Source: Agarophyton chilense
Lineage: Eukaryota > Rhodophyta > Florideophyceae > Gracilariales > Gracilariaceae
Assembly: GCA_030374765.1 (NCBI GenBank)
Contig: JARGXX010000101.1
Location: forward strand, 1 to 37,755
Length of the DNA: 37,755 nucleotides
Direction: 5' to 3'
Positions 1 through 7,962 of this stretch are shown one piece after another; positions within the stretch are counted from its first letter, which is position 1; each line of letters begins with the position of its first letter. The position numbers and the translations under genes were made by a program. Below the pieces are notes generated by a model, which saw only the letters and a list, made by a program, of their open reading frames with translations, did not search any database and had not been told where the DNA came from.

Positions 1-1204
1 GGTTCAATCTGAAATGTAGAAAACATGAACTGCGGGTGCTTCAAATTTGCTGCTTCAAACATCTCCGTCCTCCTGACACCTTCGTACCGCAGGCTCTACC
101 CACGTCCTACGACCCTTGACCGGGGGCTACGGTTGCCGCCGATGTTTTTGTTGGGTGCGCTGTCCACATTTCATTGGCTGGCTTACCTTCGTGCGTAAGC
201 CCCGTTCTCCACCAATCGCTGCAAACCAATTGCTTCTTGTCGTTGTTCCCCTCCTCTTTATCCAAGCTCTCGCATTCGGCAAGTCTTTCTACTTGTCTTC
301 AAGCACATTCACATTCAACCCGCGCAGTAACATTGGAGCTTAACGCTGCGGGTGATGTGAATGACGCGATGCAGTCGGGCAGCCCAGGCTTAGATTTTGC
401 AAACCCCTCTGAGCATCTGTCACGGCTGCTGGCGTGCTGATTTGCAGAGCGCCGAAATCGCTTACGAGGCCAAGCAAACACGCCTCGGGTGAGACTCTCC
501 GGATTTGTCTACGCCTTCCATCGCTTGGCGAAGCGATCAATTGTTGACGCACTGACTCTCGAAGACGTCGCCCAAACGCTACATGTCGCGGAGTGCGAAC
601 CCCATTGGAACTCAATCGGCGCGATTGGCGGCGTCTGACAATGTGAGGAAGGACGGGAAGGATTTGTCATACCAGCCGGTCTACGGATGCTTTTGTCCGA
701 AGTAGGCAAGTTTCGACGTGATCGGACATTTCTGCGTCTGTTTCTCTGTGTGGGTTGGGTTTCAGCCCTCTCGGGCACCTCTGGCCTGTAAAAGCCAAAC
801 ACATCGTGGGACGCCAGAAACATCTTTCAAGTGCAGAACAGATCGGGGGGCTGGAAAAGAAAGCGCACCAGTCGAACACAACCACTGTAGGGCAGGCGGT
901 AGTCGGGTGGTGCAGCCAATCAAGTACACACAATTTGAAATCTGGTAGCGTGAAGATAGCCGAAAGCACAACTGCAAACGCCAAGCAGCAAAGAAAAGCA
1001 GCAGCCGGGACAACCCAAAAAGCAATGAACAGAACAGCGACACCGCAAACACGATACACAAAAGCGGTCACGCGCAGCGTAACGAAGGCGGAGGGATGTT
1101 GAATACGAGCGAGGCAAATTGGAGAAGCTGAGAGAGAAGGAGGAGAGGAGAGAGCGGATGGGGTGAGATGGGGGAGACAACGGAGGAAAGCGCTCTGTGC
1201 GCAG
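1..1204. other. Start of block A: no recognisable gene
   Basis: No frame here starts with a convincing ATG or shows a known domain. A minus-strand frame across 667-1071 is open in all three copies and hydrophobic at its start, but it begins with GTG and the copies differ by at least four replacement changes, so it does not look protein-coding. The stretch before the TATA box (about 1085-1200) is purine-rich on the + strand. The same segment recurs at 13250-14454 and 30972-32182 with scattered substitutions and small indels. Confidence 0.6.
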
Positions 1205-1212
1205 TATAAATA
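1205..1212 (+). promoter_or_regulatory. TATA box (TATAAATA), unit 1, possible small transcription unit
   Basis: A perfect TATAAATA octamer, the same octamer as the one in front of the pseudokinase gene. It precedes by about 100 bp the ATG at 1312 and by about 290 bp a perfect hairpin. It is conserved in all three units. What it drives is not clear: a short protein, a non-coding RNA, or a transcript running towards the 5S gene. Confidence 0.55.
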
Positions 1213-1311
1213 GGTAACGAAACGTTGGGTTGGGGGAGACGTGGGCCGCAGAGAGCGGCGAGGAGCGTATTACGTGTCGCAAGTGCTCCGTGGTGTGCGA
1301 GGACGACGAGT

Positions 1312-1497
1312 ATGGAGAGTGAAGTGTCAGGATGTGCGTCATTTAAATGTTCATTACACACCTCCCCGATGTGTAAAAAGCGCTGCAAATTGTCGTGGCT
1401 AATCGTTGCGAAAGTTGGCTATGGATGTTCGGAGATCGCAAAGCAAGAGAGGGCTTCGAGAACGAGTGATTTCAAATCGCCATGTTTCTTTCTATAG
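1312..1497 (+). CDS. Possible small ORF, 61 aa, no recognised family
   Basis: This is the first ATG after the expected start of transcription from the TATA box at 1205. It gives a 61-residue, Cys- and Lys-rich product (residues include SPMCKKRCKLSW) with no signal peptide or domain that I recognise. The stop codon overlaps the first base of a perfect hairpin at 1497-1518. In units 2 and 3 the frame survives with a 3-bp in-frame difference near its end, and unit 3 has one Lys-to-Gln change. That is weak support for coding; the transcript may instead be non-coding. Confidence 0.18.
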   Translation: MESEVSGCASFKCSLHTSPMCKKRCKLSWLIVAKVGYGCSEIAKQERASRTSDFKSPCFFL

Positions 1498-1518
1498 TGA
1501 ACCGGGGCATCGGTTCAC
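1497..1518 (+). other. Perfect 8-bp stem hairpin, possible RNA 3' end element
   Basis: GTGAACCG at 1497-1504 and CGGTTCAC at 1511-1518 are perfect inverted repeats with a 6-nt GGGCAT loop. It follows the small ORF stop at once and is unchanged in all three units (also 14744-14765 and 32472-32493). It could mark an RNA 3' end. The stem and loop sizes do not match the standard histone stem-loop (6-bp stem, 4-nt loop). Confidence 0.5.
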
Positions 1519-1775
1519 AACAGTTTCACAAGCACTTGCTTCAAGCATGATCACACAGCATAATGCGACATGTTACGCGCTCCGATCGGCTTCAATACAA
1601 GATTGCATCTGCACATGATGAGACTGTCTGTTGGGAGGATGTTTCTGCTTTCCCGTGGGTGCCGATGGCAGGCACGAAGTCGGACAGTATTACGCTGTTG
1701 ATATTGGCTGGCGCACGGGTGCTCTGCCATCATTTGCCACAGTGCTCAAATCGTTGCATCACACACGCCGCCCTC

Positions 1776-1895
1776 ACACTCGGCCACATCGAGCTGACAT
1801 GTGCCGCATCCCATCCCGAACTGCGAAGCTAAATCTCTCTGAGCTGGGCTAGTACATACATGAGGGATCCGTCTGGAACCCCTAGTGCTGAGTGT
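1776..1895 (+). rRNA. 5S ribosomal RNA, beta variant, unit 1
   Basis: Exactly 120 nt long, bounded by the closing helix I: ACACTCGGC at the 5' end pairs with GCTGAGTGT at the 3' end (one G-U). It contains the conserved 5S core (CATCCCATCCCGAACTGCGAAGCTAA is split by loop B/C) and the internal promoter region around GAAGCTAA and GCTAGTAC. Transcription is by RNA polymerase III and stops in the T run that begins at its last base. Compared with the alpha gene in this window it differs at about 14 positions, including a compensatory change at helix I position 4 (U-A to C-G). Helix IV carries an A-C mismatch that alpha lacks, so beta could be a specialised variant or an early pseudogene. Confidence 0.9.
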
Positions 1896-1901
1896 TTTTT
1901 T
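1895..1901 (+). terminator. Pol III terminator of 5S beta (7 T)
   Basis: Seven T residues beginning at the last base of the 120-nt 5S gene, the usual RNA polymerase III stop signal. Confidence 0.85.
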
Positions 1902-2616
1902 GTTTCTTGCTCCCTCCAACTATGTTGCTCCTGCGACGTAGCCACGCTGTGTGTCAATGACACGCTCTATGCGCTGTTGCGTTATATCTTTTTCATCATG
2001 TCGCTCACTGCGCGTTATGCGCATACTACACCTTCGTGGGCAAACAACAGGTACACTACAAGGAACTTGAGCGTCTTGAATAGGGTGGCGCGCCCTGCGA
2101 TGGATGTCAGCAACCGAAACGGTACGCTTTGGCCCATAGCTTCTGGGGCGCACACGTCGTGCGTGGAAGCAATTACGGCCGCGTTCGGCTGTTCGAATCG
2201 CTTTGCTTTGCAGATCCCACAAAGAAAGAGGTGGACCGAACAATGTCTTGTTTTTGGTGAGCGCTTGAGCAATTATCTGTTGGTTGGTGCGTTCCAGTTG
2301 TACATGCCAAGGTACGACACCAACCAGGGCGAGAACGAAGGTCTGCCTATGGAGGCGCTGGCGGGAACACTGTGGTAGGGCTGGCTTCCCCTAACATGAA
2401 CTAGGCACCGTAGTTGGCGCGACGGCAAACATCTGACCCAGCCTGAAAAACTCGACCATGAGCAAACCTAAACACTAAATTCGAAACCAAAGAGATCACA
2501 AGCCTGACGGCGCTGGCTGAGTGTCTGACCTCTTCCGCTTGCGCTGCGAAGGTGCGAAGGTGCGAAGGGCAAGGCCTAACCCTCCTTTGCAGTTGTGCAA
2601 AAAATCACACGCAGTC
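1902..2616. other. 5S beta downstream region: no convincing gene
   Basis: A + strand frame is open from inside the 5S gene to 2378 in all three units (ATG at 1998 would give 126 aa), but most differences between copies are replacements and no domain is recognisable, so I treat it as chance. A short 8-bp repeat (GTGCGAAG) occurs near 2543-2568. The same region recurs at 15149-15863 and 32877-33591. Confidence 0.5.
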
Positions 2617-3138
2617 TTACACAATGAGCTCGCCCAGCGCGAGCTCGCAGAACGCAGCGTGTCTCTCACGTTGCATCTCACGTCGCATCTCACGTCGCAT
2701 CTCACGCCGCATCTCACGCCGCATCTCACGCCGCATCTCACGCCGCATCTCACGTCGCATCTCACGTGTGTCTCTTGCGTGTTTGCAGCTCGCGACACCT
2801 GCTTGTTTCTGGAAAATGAAGGTGACGTTTGACTCCCTGGAGCCCCAAACATGGGAGTAAGGGTTGCACAGAGGCGTTCGATTCCGGTGGAGGAAGCTGT
2901 CCATTGATTGGCAGCGACAGCATTCATGCTCCGGGAGGCGATGGACAGCCCCCAACAGCTCGCGATTCCTGTTTCCGAAACAAGAGTGCGACAGTACGCA
3001 ACCACTCGGCGGATGCAGCCGACTCAGCAGCGTTGCTGCTGAAAGAGCACTTTTCTCTGCTTTTGAAGCACTGAAGCTCGTCAGACCTGACAGCTCATGG
3101 TGGAGTGCAGGCCCGTCTGGAGCATGACTCTCGCTCAT
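2617..3138 (-). CDS. Candidate minus-strand ORF with (REMR)n repeat, 173 aa
   Basis: A true ATG at 3136-3138 opens a 173-codon minus-strand frame that stays open in all three units. Its C-terminal third is a run of REMR tetrapeptides coded by the 12-bp VNTR, predicted to form a strongly charged basic helix. The only substitutions among the three copies inside the frame are two third-position changes (Pro and Ala codons near 3108-3114), both synonymous, and the VNTR length change removes exactly one REMR. If real, it is transcribed divergently from the pseudokinase, whose TATA box lies 258 bp from its ATG. Against it: no TATA box, no known domain, and other frames through the VNTR are also open. 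Function unknown. Confidence 0.3.
   Translation of the reverse strand: MSESHAPDGPALHHELSGLTSFSASKAEKSALSAATLLSRLHPPSGCVLSHSCFGNRNRELLGAVHRLPEHECCRCQSMDSFLHRNRTPLCNPYSHVWGSRESNVTFIFQKQAGVASCKHARDTREMRREMRREMRREMRREMRREMRREMRREMQRERHAAFCELALGELIV
2671..2766 (+). repeat. 12-bp tandem repeat, 8 units
   Basis: Eight copies of a 12-bp unit (YYGCATCTCACG), varying only in the first two bases. Units joined by TC create an ACGT core (CACGTCGC). Units 1 and 2 of the array have 8 repeats, unit 3 has 7. The length is a multiple of three, so frames on both strands stay open. It lies about 630 bp upstream of the pseudokinase TATA box. Confidence 0.95.
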
Positions 3139-3395
3139 GTGAATTGCGTGTATGCGGGGTGCGCAACAGTTTTCTTGCAGCTGGAGAAAGCCGACAGCCT
3201 ATTCTCACGCGTGGATCAACATCAAGCTAGAGTTTCCGAAAAGAGCACCAACCATTTTCTTGCAGGTCGTGAGAATGACAGATCGGCATGCATCACGGAG
3301 AGCAGTATACGGGAGAGTGCGCCTGACACTCGAATTCGACACGCACCAACGAGCATCTGCAGCTCGGCATTATCCAAACGGCGCCCGTGCTCTGG

Positions 3396-3403
3396 TATAA
3401 ATA
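3396..3403 (+). promoter_or_regulatory. TATA box of pseudokinase gene, unit 1
   Basis: TATAAATA. With the usual 25-30 bp spacing, transcription would start near 3425-3433. No ATG occurs between there and 3629, so the CDS start is the first ATG of a roughly 200-nt, pyrimidine-rich leader. Confidence 0.8.
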
Positions 3404-3628
3404 TGCTGCTCAGACGTACAAGATCGCTGCTCACATCTTCTGGTCGCCCTTTCGGTTTGCACCCTCTCCATCACTGTTTACTACTTATCCACGTACTTGC
3501 TGCAACCATTGTGTCCTCCCTGTGCGAAACAAACTTATTTGTGCTTCCTTCGCATCTCTCCCGGCTTCTGTTGTACTGGTCTTGTCCATTCTCACGGTAA
3601 CCACAGCAACACATCAAGCTCGATCAAT

Positions 3629-5062
3629 ATGGTTGTTCCAGTGTTCGTCAAAAACCACAAAATTTACGACTGCCATGGATGGATTCGAGTCCGCCATGCA
3701 TTGTTATCGCATCGGAAATCGTGGTACATGAAACTGTTGGGCTCTACGCTCACTCTGCATGACTGCATAGACAAGTCTGTGGAGCTGGAGTACTCGGTGA
3801 CCTCTTGCAAGATCATGGGTCATCTTGGGGGCAAGTCGTTTACCGTCAAGTTTTCGAGTGGCGCTGCACTTCGTATTTACTGCGACTCAAAACCAAAGGC
3901 TGGTAGATGGAAGAGAGCCCTGCGGCGAGCTTCAGCGCTTGAATTCGAATACGAGTTTGTGTTGGGGAACGAAATCGAGCAAGACGGCAAAAGCTCGGTT
4001 TTCAACGCCGTTCACCGGGACAACAAAACCAAACACGCGGTGCAACGGATCTCCAAGGACCCTCTCCTCCGGAACTACGCGGAACAAAACCGCTTCCTGG
4101 GCCGACAAATCTACGCCCTGCGAACACTGCGCCACCCCAATATTCTGTCGGCGTCTCACATCTTCAACGAAGACGAACACGCCTACCTGGTTACCGCGCC
4201 GGTGAACGGAGACAGGCTTCGGGACGTGATCGCGCAAAATGGTGGGAACCTTCCTGAGGCAGCCGTTCGGCACGTTGCCAAGCAGCTTATTCCGGCTGTT
4301 GAGTATCTTCACCAGCGCGGTTTCGTTCATCGAAACATTACGACGGACACAATCTGGTGCGACCACTCTGATCAAATGAAGCCCAAAGTAGTGTTATCCA
4401 ACTTTGATTTGGTGCATTTCGTGGACGACGAGGAGGATCAGCGAATGCGCGACAGCGCGGGTGATGCTCGTTATCACGCGCCAGAGATTGTGCAAGGGCA
4501 GGCATGTAACGCCGCAGTGGACATGTTCTCGGTGGGTGTCTGTTTGTACCGCATGCTCAGCGGATCGTTTCCGTTTGCAATCGACCCGCATCGAAGGCAC
4601 ATAACCGTGGAGAACAGAAGGAACGGGCCTGCTTTCAGAGAAGAGTGCTGGAAGGACATCTCAACGGAAGCCAGGTCTTTCTTGAGTTCGCTTTTGGAGC
4701 GCTCTTGGGTGAATCGTGTGTCAGCAAGCGATGCAATCTACCACGACTGGTTTTCAGTTGAGCTACCAAATGATGTGCCGCCCGCTACAGCTTTCTCAAG
4801 CGATGGCGCCAAGGAAGCAGACACCCAGCGTACGGCTGTTTCTTCATTGTGCGGCGACAAGGTGCAGAAGATTGCGAGTATCGAAAAGCTCGCTGAAGAG
4901 AATGGTGTAACGCTCTCTCCATTTCTGCTGCGGTTCTTAAGCCCGATCTCGAGCGAGGTACCAATAAGTGAGAGGTCCCCTGTGGATGTGTTTGCGAGCA
5001 GTTTGAGGCAATACATGGGCAGCGCTAGCTTGTCTAGTAAATGCCGTCAGATAGAGAAATAG
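3629..5062 (+). CDS. PH-domain pseudokinase, unit 1 copy (477 aa)
   Basis: N-terminal PH-like domain (about residues 12-103: GWI near 17, closing helix with W94) followed by a kinase fold (about 108-375), loosely recalling the AKT layout but with a CAMK-like C-lobe. The fold is clear: RTLRHPNIL, YLHQRGFVHR, HAPE, VDMFSVGVCLYRMLSGSFPF and the final HDWF. Every catalytic residue is replaced: VAIK Lys is Gln139, the alpha-C Glu is Gln160, HRD is HRN (N236), the loop Lys and Asn are Thr, and DFG is NFD (N258); the Gly loop is degenerate. I infer a non-catalytic scaffold or regulator, possibly membrane-targeted by the PH domain. No intron is needed. ATG 3629 is the first ATG after the TATA box; an upstream in-frame TTG at 3497 is not a plausible start. 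Private changes: Met250 and Cys293 (Lys and Tyr in units 2 and 3). Confidence 0.9.
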   Translation: MVVPVFVKNHKIYDCHGWIRVRHALLSHRKSWYMKLLGSTLTLHDCIDKSVELEYSVTSCKIMGHLGGKSFTVKFSSGAALRIYCDSKPKAGRWKRALRRASALEFEYEFVLGNEIEQDGKSSVFNAVHRDNKTKHAVQRISKDPLLRNYAEQNRFLGRQIYALRTLRHPNILSASHIFNEDEHAYLVTAPVNGDRLRDVIAQNGGNLPEAAVRHVAKQLIPAVEYLHQRGFVHRNITTDTIWCDHSDQMKPKVVLSNFDLVHFVDDEEDQRMRDSAGDARYHAPEIVQGQACNAAVDMFSVGVCLYRMLSGSFPFAIDPHRRHITVENRRNGPAFREECWKDISTEARSFLSSLLERSWVNRVSASDAIYHDWFSVELPNDVPPATAFSSDGAKEADTQRTAVSSLCGDKVQKIASIEKLAEENGVTLSPFLLRFLSPISSEVPISERSPVDVFASSLRQYMGSASLSSKCRQIEK

Positions 5063-6825
5063 ATCACGTACACTCCACTCCGTAAGTAGATTAGATACAA
5101 AAAAGATCCCATTCAACTGGGAAAAAAAGTATCTGGATATCACAAAGCTTTGAGAGCGTAGAACTAGTATTTGAATGTTTACACTTGGTTCGAACATTCT
5201 CTCGCGGGTATTTGTTCAATTACCAATACTAAAGGTTGCCATGAAATATTTCTAATACAATGACATATGTATAGAGTTGAACTTGGCGTACGGCGCACAC
5301 CCACGAGCCTAAGTAGTGTTTGGCATCATCAAAATTGATTTTACACTCTTATTTGACATCCATCTTTTGATAATAGGGTCTTTAACTTCAGAAGGCATCA
5401 AAATTGCTTAAGGCGAAATCTGGTGCGAAATAAGTTACTTTGAATAATGATTTCGCTATGGAATCCTTTCGTTCATCTCACACTCTACCACAGAACCAGA
5501 GGAAATATTCAATAGGTCAAGCAGCCTTTATCTGCAGAGCAGAAAAGAAGCACCACAATACTTTGGTCTACTTGGGTCACTTAATTTTCCTTTTTCCTTC
5601 TTAAAGAAGCGTTCCACTCTTTTTGCGAACGTGTTTGTGTCGAAAGTATTTATCTGAAAGTGATAGCATCGGTCTCGTATCAAAACTTGTGCACTATAAG
5701 TTTTGTATTAAAGAACAATTTTTATATCTCAGCTCTCTGATTTGGATGTCTCACTTATTATTCAAGTGATCTTGAGCTATGTTATGGAATGCTAGTGCTG
5801 GAATGCGATGCATTTATCTAATACAACTGTAGGAGTCATGTTCAAAAGTAGATTGTTGCATTAGCGATGCATAACTTGAATGCAGTCAGTTAATGAAAGC
5901 CTCACAGTGATTGTTGGGTTGCGTTAGCTGATTTACTGCGTCGGAGAGGTTCATTGCGTGTAACAGTTGCGTGGCAGTTGTATTAGGTGGAACGTATCCA
6001 GAGTGCTAGAAAAGCCCGAAACACTTGCCTATCAGCATTGATGTTCCGGCAAGCACAAGCAATCATCCGCATAAAGACTAGAAACTAGAACAACAAAGTG
6101 TGCTTCACGTTTAAGTATCTAAATCCGCCCCCCTCTGTTATATATATATATATATACAATATAGGTTTTCTATCCATATAAAACTGCTGACATATGTATC
6201 AACAACACTAAGAGCATAAAAATAGAAATAAAACATGCAACTAACGCAACTCTTCAACATATTACATCATCAGTAGCGAAGGATCAAGTAGCCTCTGTTT
6301 TTCTTACTGCACGGACCTTGGGCAACCAACAGCTCACTTCGATACTATGCTATGAATAGACGATCGTTCCCGTACAAAATCCAATAAAGTCTCGCATAGA
6401 ACGAGCTTGTATATATCAACCCTACAATAGGTTCCAATCTTGTGGTTTACTGAGATCGATACGCCATCCGACGCACAGCTCATTTCTTTTGAAACTGGGT
6501 GGAACCACGCTTTCTAGTGGTAGAAGCGCATTTGGGTTGAGGTTGGCGGTTGCTAACACAACATGCTCCTGTGCAAGTCCTTTTCAGCTGAGATACGAAC
6601 TCCCTATGCCCTTGCCGCTTCAGAGTCAAACTATGACAATGTTTCGAAGCGTGAAGTGGTACTAGCTCCCCAAACCTTTCAATAGTTTTTATTGAGTTCT
6701 GAATAGGAGTAATGGCATCTATAATAGCAACAGAAATCGATAACAAACATTTTTGGAAATATTCGAGGATATCCAAATTCAATACAACGACGCTTTTATT
6801 TTCTACACGAGGAACTTTTGAAACA
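5063..6825. other. Region between pseudokinase and copia element: no gene seen
   Basis: AT-rich. The first 94 bp match the kinase downstream region of the other units; from 5157 it matches 23221 onward (block B), marking the site where block C is missing. It includes a (TA)n run near 6139-6156. A minus-strand frame ending near 6480 begins inside the LTR, so it is not native to the flank. Copy in unit 2: 23221-24517. Confidence 0.6.
5781..6153. other. 373-bp segment present only in unit 1
   Basis: Unit 2 runs straight from AGCTAT to ATACAATATA at about 23845, while unit 1 has about 373 bp between these points. The junction has short TAT/ATA homology and the right end of the segment is a (TA)n run. 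It is most simply a deletion in unit 2; no target duplication or terminal inverted repeat supports a transposon. No gene seen. Confidence 0.7.
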
Positions 6826-6830
6826 CATGT
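6826..6830. repeat. Target site duplication CATGT, left, copia copy 1
   Basis: CATGT directly before the 5' LTR, repeated at 12009-12013 after the 3' LTR. Five bp is the usual copia duplication. Confidence 0.85.
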
Positions 6831-7010
6831 TATGAGAACGATCATTGATGTAAGTCGATCGTTTACAAATACGCCCGCTCAATGCTTTGTATTTGAATAC
6901 TTAATTGTCGTTGCTATGAGTATGAGAACGATCATTGATGGAAGTCGATCGTCTACAAATACGCCCGCTCAATGCTTTGTATTTGAACACTTAATTGTCG
7001 TTGCTATGAG
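6831..7010 (+). repeat. 90-bp tandem duplication inside the 5' LTR
   Basis: 6831-6920 and 6921-7010 differ at only three positions. Both begin TATGAG, and the same hexamer ends the 90-bp unit, so slippage or recombination between TATGAG motifs explains it. It is present in both element copies (also 24523-24702) and absent from both 3' LTRs. Confidence 0.9.
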
Positions 7011-7197
7011 TCATCATTCGTACCACATGGCAACCTCTTATATCATGTATTACGCCCGTTAATTATGTTGTAATGTACTCTATTTATACATCTATGTACC
7101 TCATGTTTGTAAACATCTGCGACCGCGGCGCCGCTATTGTGTACTCTGTCCTACACTGTGTGTACCTAGTTCTACACCGCAAGTCTAATCATTCTTA
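6831..7197 (+). repeat. 5' LTR, copia copy 1
   Basis: Starts TATGAGAACG and ends CATTCTTA, as does the 3' LTR at 11730-12008. It is about 90 bp longer because its first 90 bp are tandemly duplicated. A possible TATA element (TATTTATA) lies near 7080-7087. Confidence 0.9.
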
Positions 7198-7215
7198 GTT
7201 ATGGGCCCAGCGCGC
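7198..7215 (+). other. Primer-binding site for initiator tRNA-Met 5' half
   Basis: GTTATGGGCCCAGCGCGC directly abuts the LTR. At least the first 14 bases complement the universal anticodon arm of eukaryotic initiator tRNA-Met (ending ...GGGCCCAUAAC), the priming mode established for Drosophila copia. The Gag ATG (7201) lies inside it, opposite the CAU anticodon. Confidence 0.85.
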
Positions 7216-7953
7216 CAGTCCAATCTGCCGTCCCGGCCCAAGTTCTCCTGGGATGCCAAGTCTCCTCCATGGACTGATGGCAAAGGTGACCAGGAAGAAT
7301 ATCGTGATGCTGTGAAGCTCTGGCAAACGTTTCATAACGCACTACCAGCTTCGAACAGCAACAAGATTCCAATTGCACTTCAGGCTATATGTCTTAAGTC
7401 GCAACTGTATGGCCGTGCAAAGGACCTCTGCTCCGGAATTGCTGATGGCCAGTTGACGGAAGATGGCGCTGTGGATCATCTGGTAGGAAAAATTTACCAG
7501 AAGGACGCTCTCTCTGTAGTCAGTGAGGCCTATCGCGATTTCAACCAACTCTGGAATACTCGTAGAGGCAACACAAAGACTATGAAGAACTTCGAATCCC
7601 GTTTCTCCGCGCAAGTTGCAAAGTTCAACTCCATCTCTGCAACGACTAAGCTTCCAGAGTGTATTACGGTGCTAATGCTGCTATCCAACTCTGCAATTGA
7701 CGACTCTCAGCGGGTCTCTGTCATGGCAGCAGCTGCACCTTCCGATGAGAACCTGAATTCTCAATCGTCGAATGATGAGTTTCTGAGCTCTATCACGTAT
7801 CAGTCAGTGGCCTCGGTAATAAAGCAGTGCGACAAGACTTCGCATGCCCTGAGTGGTACTGTACCGCTTACTGCTAGTTCTGCTGGCACCACGCAACACC
7901 GCGAACAATATCGCTATAGCAAGAACAGTTCTGTTTACCGTTACAAAGGATAG
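7201..7953 (+). CDS. Copia Gag (capsid part), copy 1, 250 aa
   Basis: Structural protein of the retrotransposon particle. The sequence (WTDGKGDQEEYRDAVKLW near the start, then a helical capsid-like region) is of the copia gag type. The start ATG is within the primer-binding site; the next in-frame Met is deep in the protein, so 7201 is the likely start. The frame closes at TAG 7951-7953 just before the zinc knuckle, which continues in the same frame nine nucleotides later. Since the knuckle normally belongs to Gag, this TAG is either an old inactivating mutation or a read-through stop. It is present in both copies. Confidence 0.85.
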   Translation: MGPARQSNLPSRPKFSWDAKSPPWTDGKGDQEEYRDAVKLWQTFHNALPASNSNKIPIALQAICLKSQLYGRAKDLCSGIADGQLTEDGAVDHLVGKIYQKDALSVVSEAYRDFNQLWNTRRGNTKTMKNFESRFSAQVAKFNSISATTKLPECITVLMLLSNSAIDDSQRVSVMAAAAPSDENLNSQSSNDEFLSSITYQSVASVIKQCDKTSHALSGTVPLTASSAGTTQHREQYRYSKNSSVYRYKG

Positions 7954-7962
7954 TCTCCTTCA

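Noticed and set aside
667..1071. 134-aa minus-strand frame with hydrophobic start
   Set aside because: It starts at GTG and shows at least four replacements between units 1 and 2; no evidence of selection.
1519..1530. H/ACA snoRNA end (ACA after hairpin at 1497-1518)
   Set aside because: Only one short hairpin, no H box or pseudouridylation pocket seen.
1998..2378. 126-aa + strand frame after 5S beta, open in three units
   Set aside because: Copies differ mainly by replacement changes, no domain is visible, no promoter is apparent, and the frame begins inside the 5S gene.
2567..2585. CCTAACCCT as a telomerase RNA template
   Set aside because: Only nine bases match the TTAGGG complement, with no surrounding structure or promoter; chance is likely.
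3497..3628. Longer kinase N-terminus starting at 3497 (521 aa)
   Set aside because: 3497 is a TTG. There is no ATG between the expected transcription start and 3629, the PH domain begins right after Met at 3629, and the extra residues look like translated leader.
6480..6845. 121-aa minus-strand frame next to copia
   Set aside because: Its ATG lies inside the LTR, so the frame was made by the insertion.
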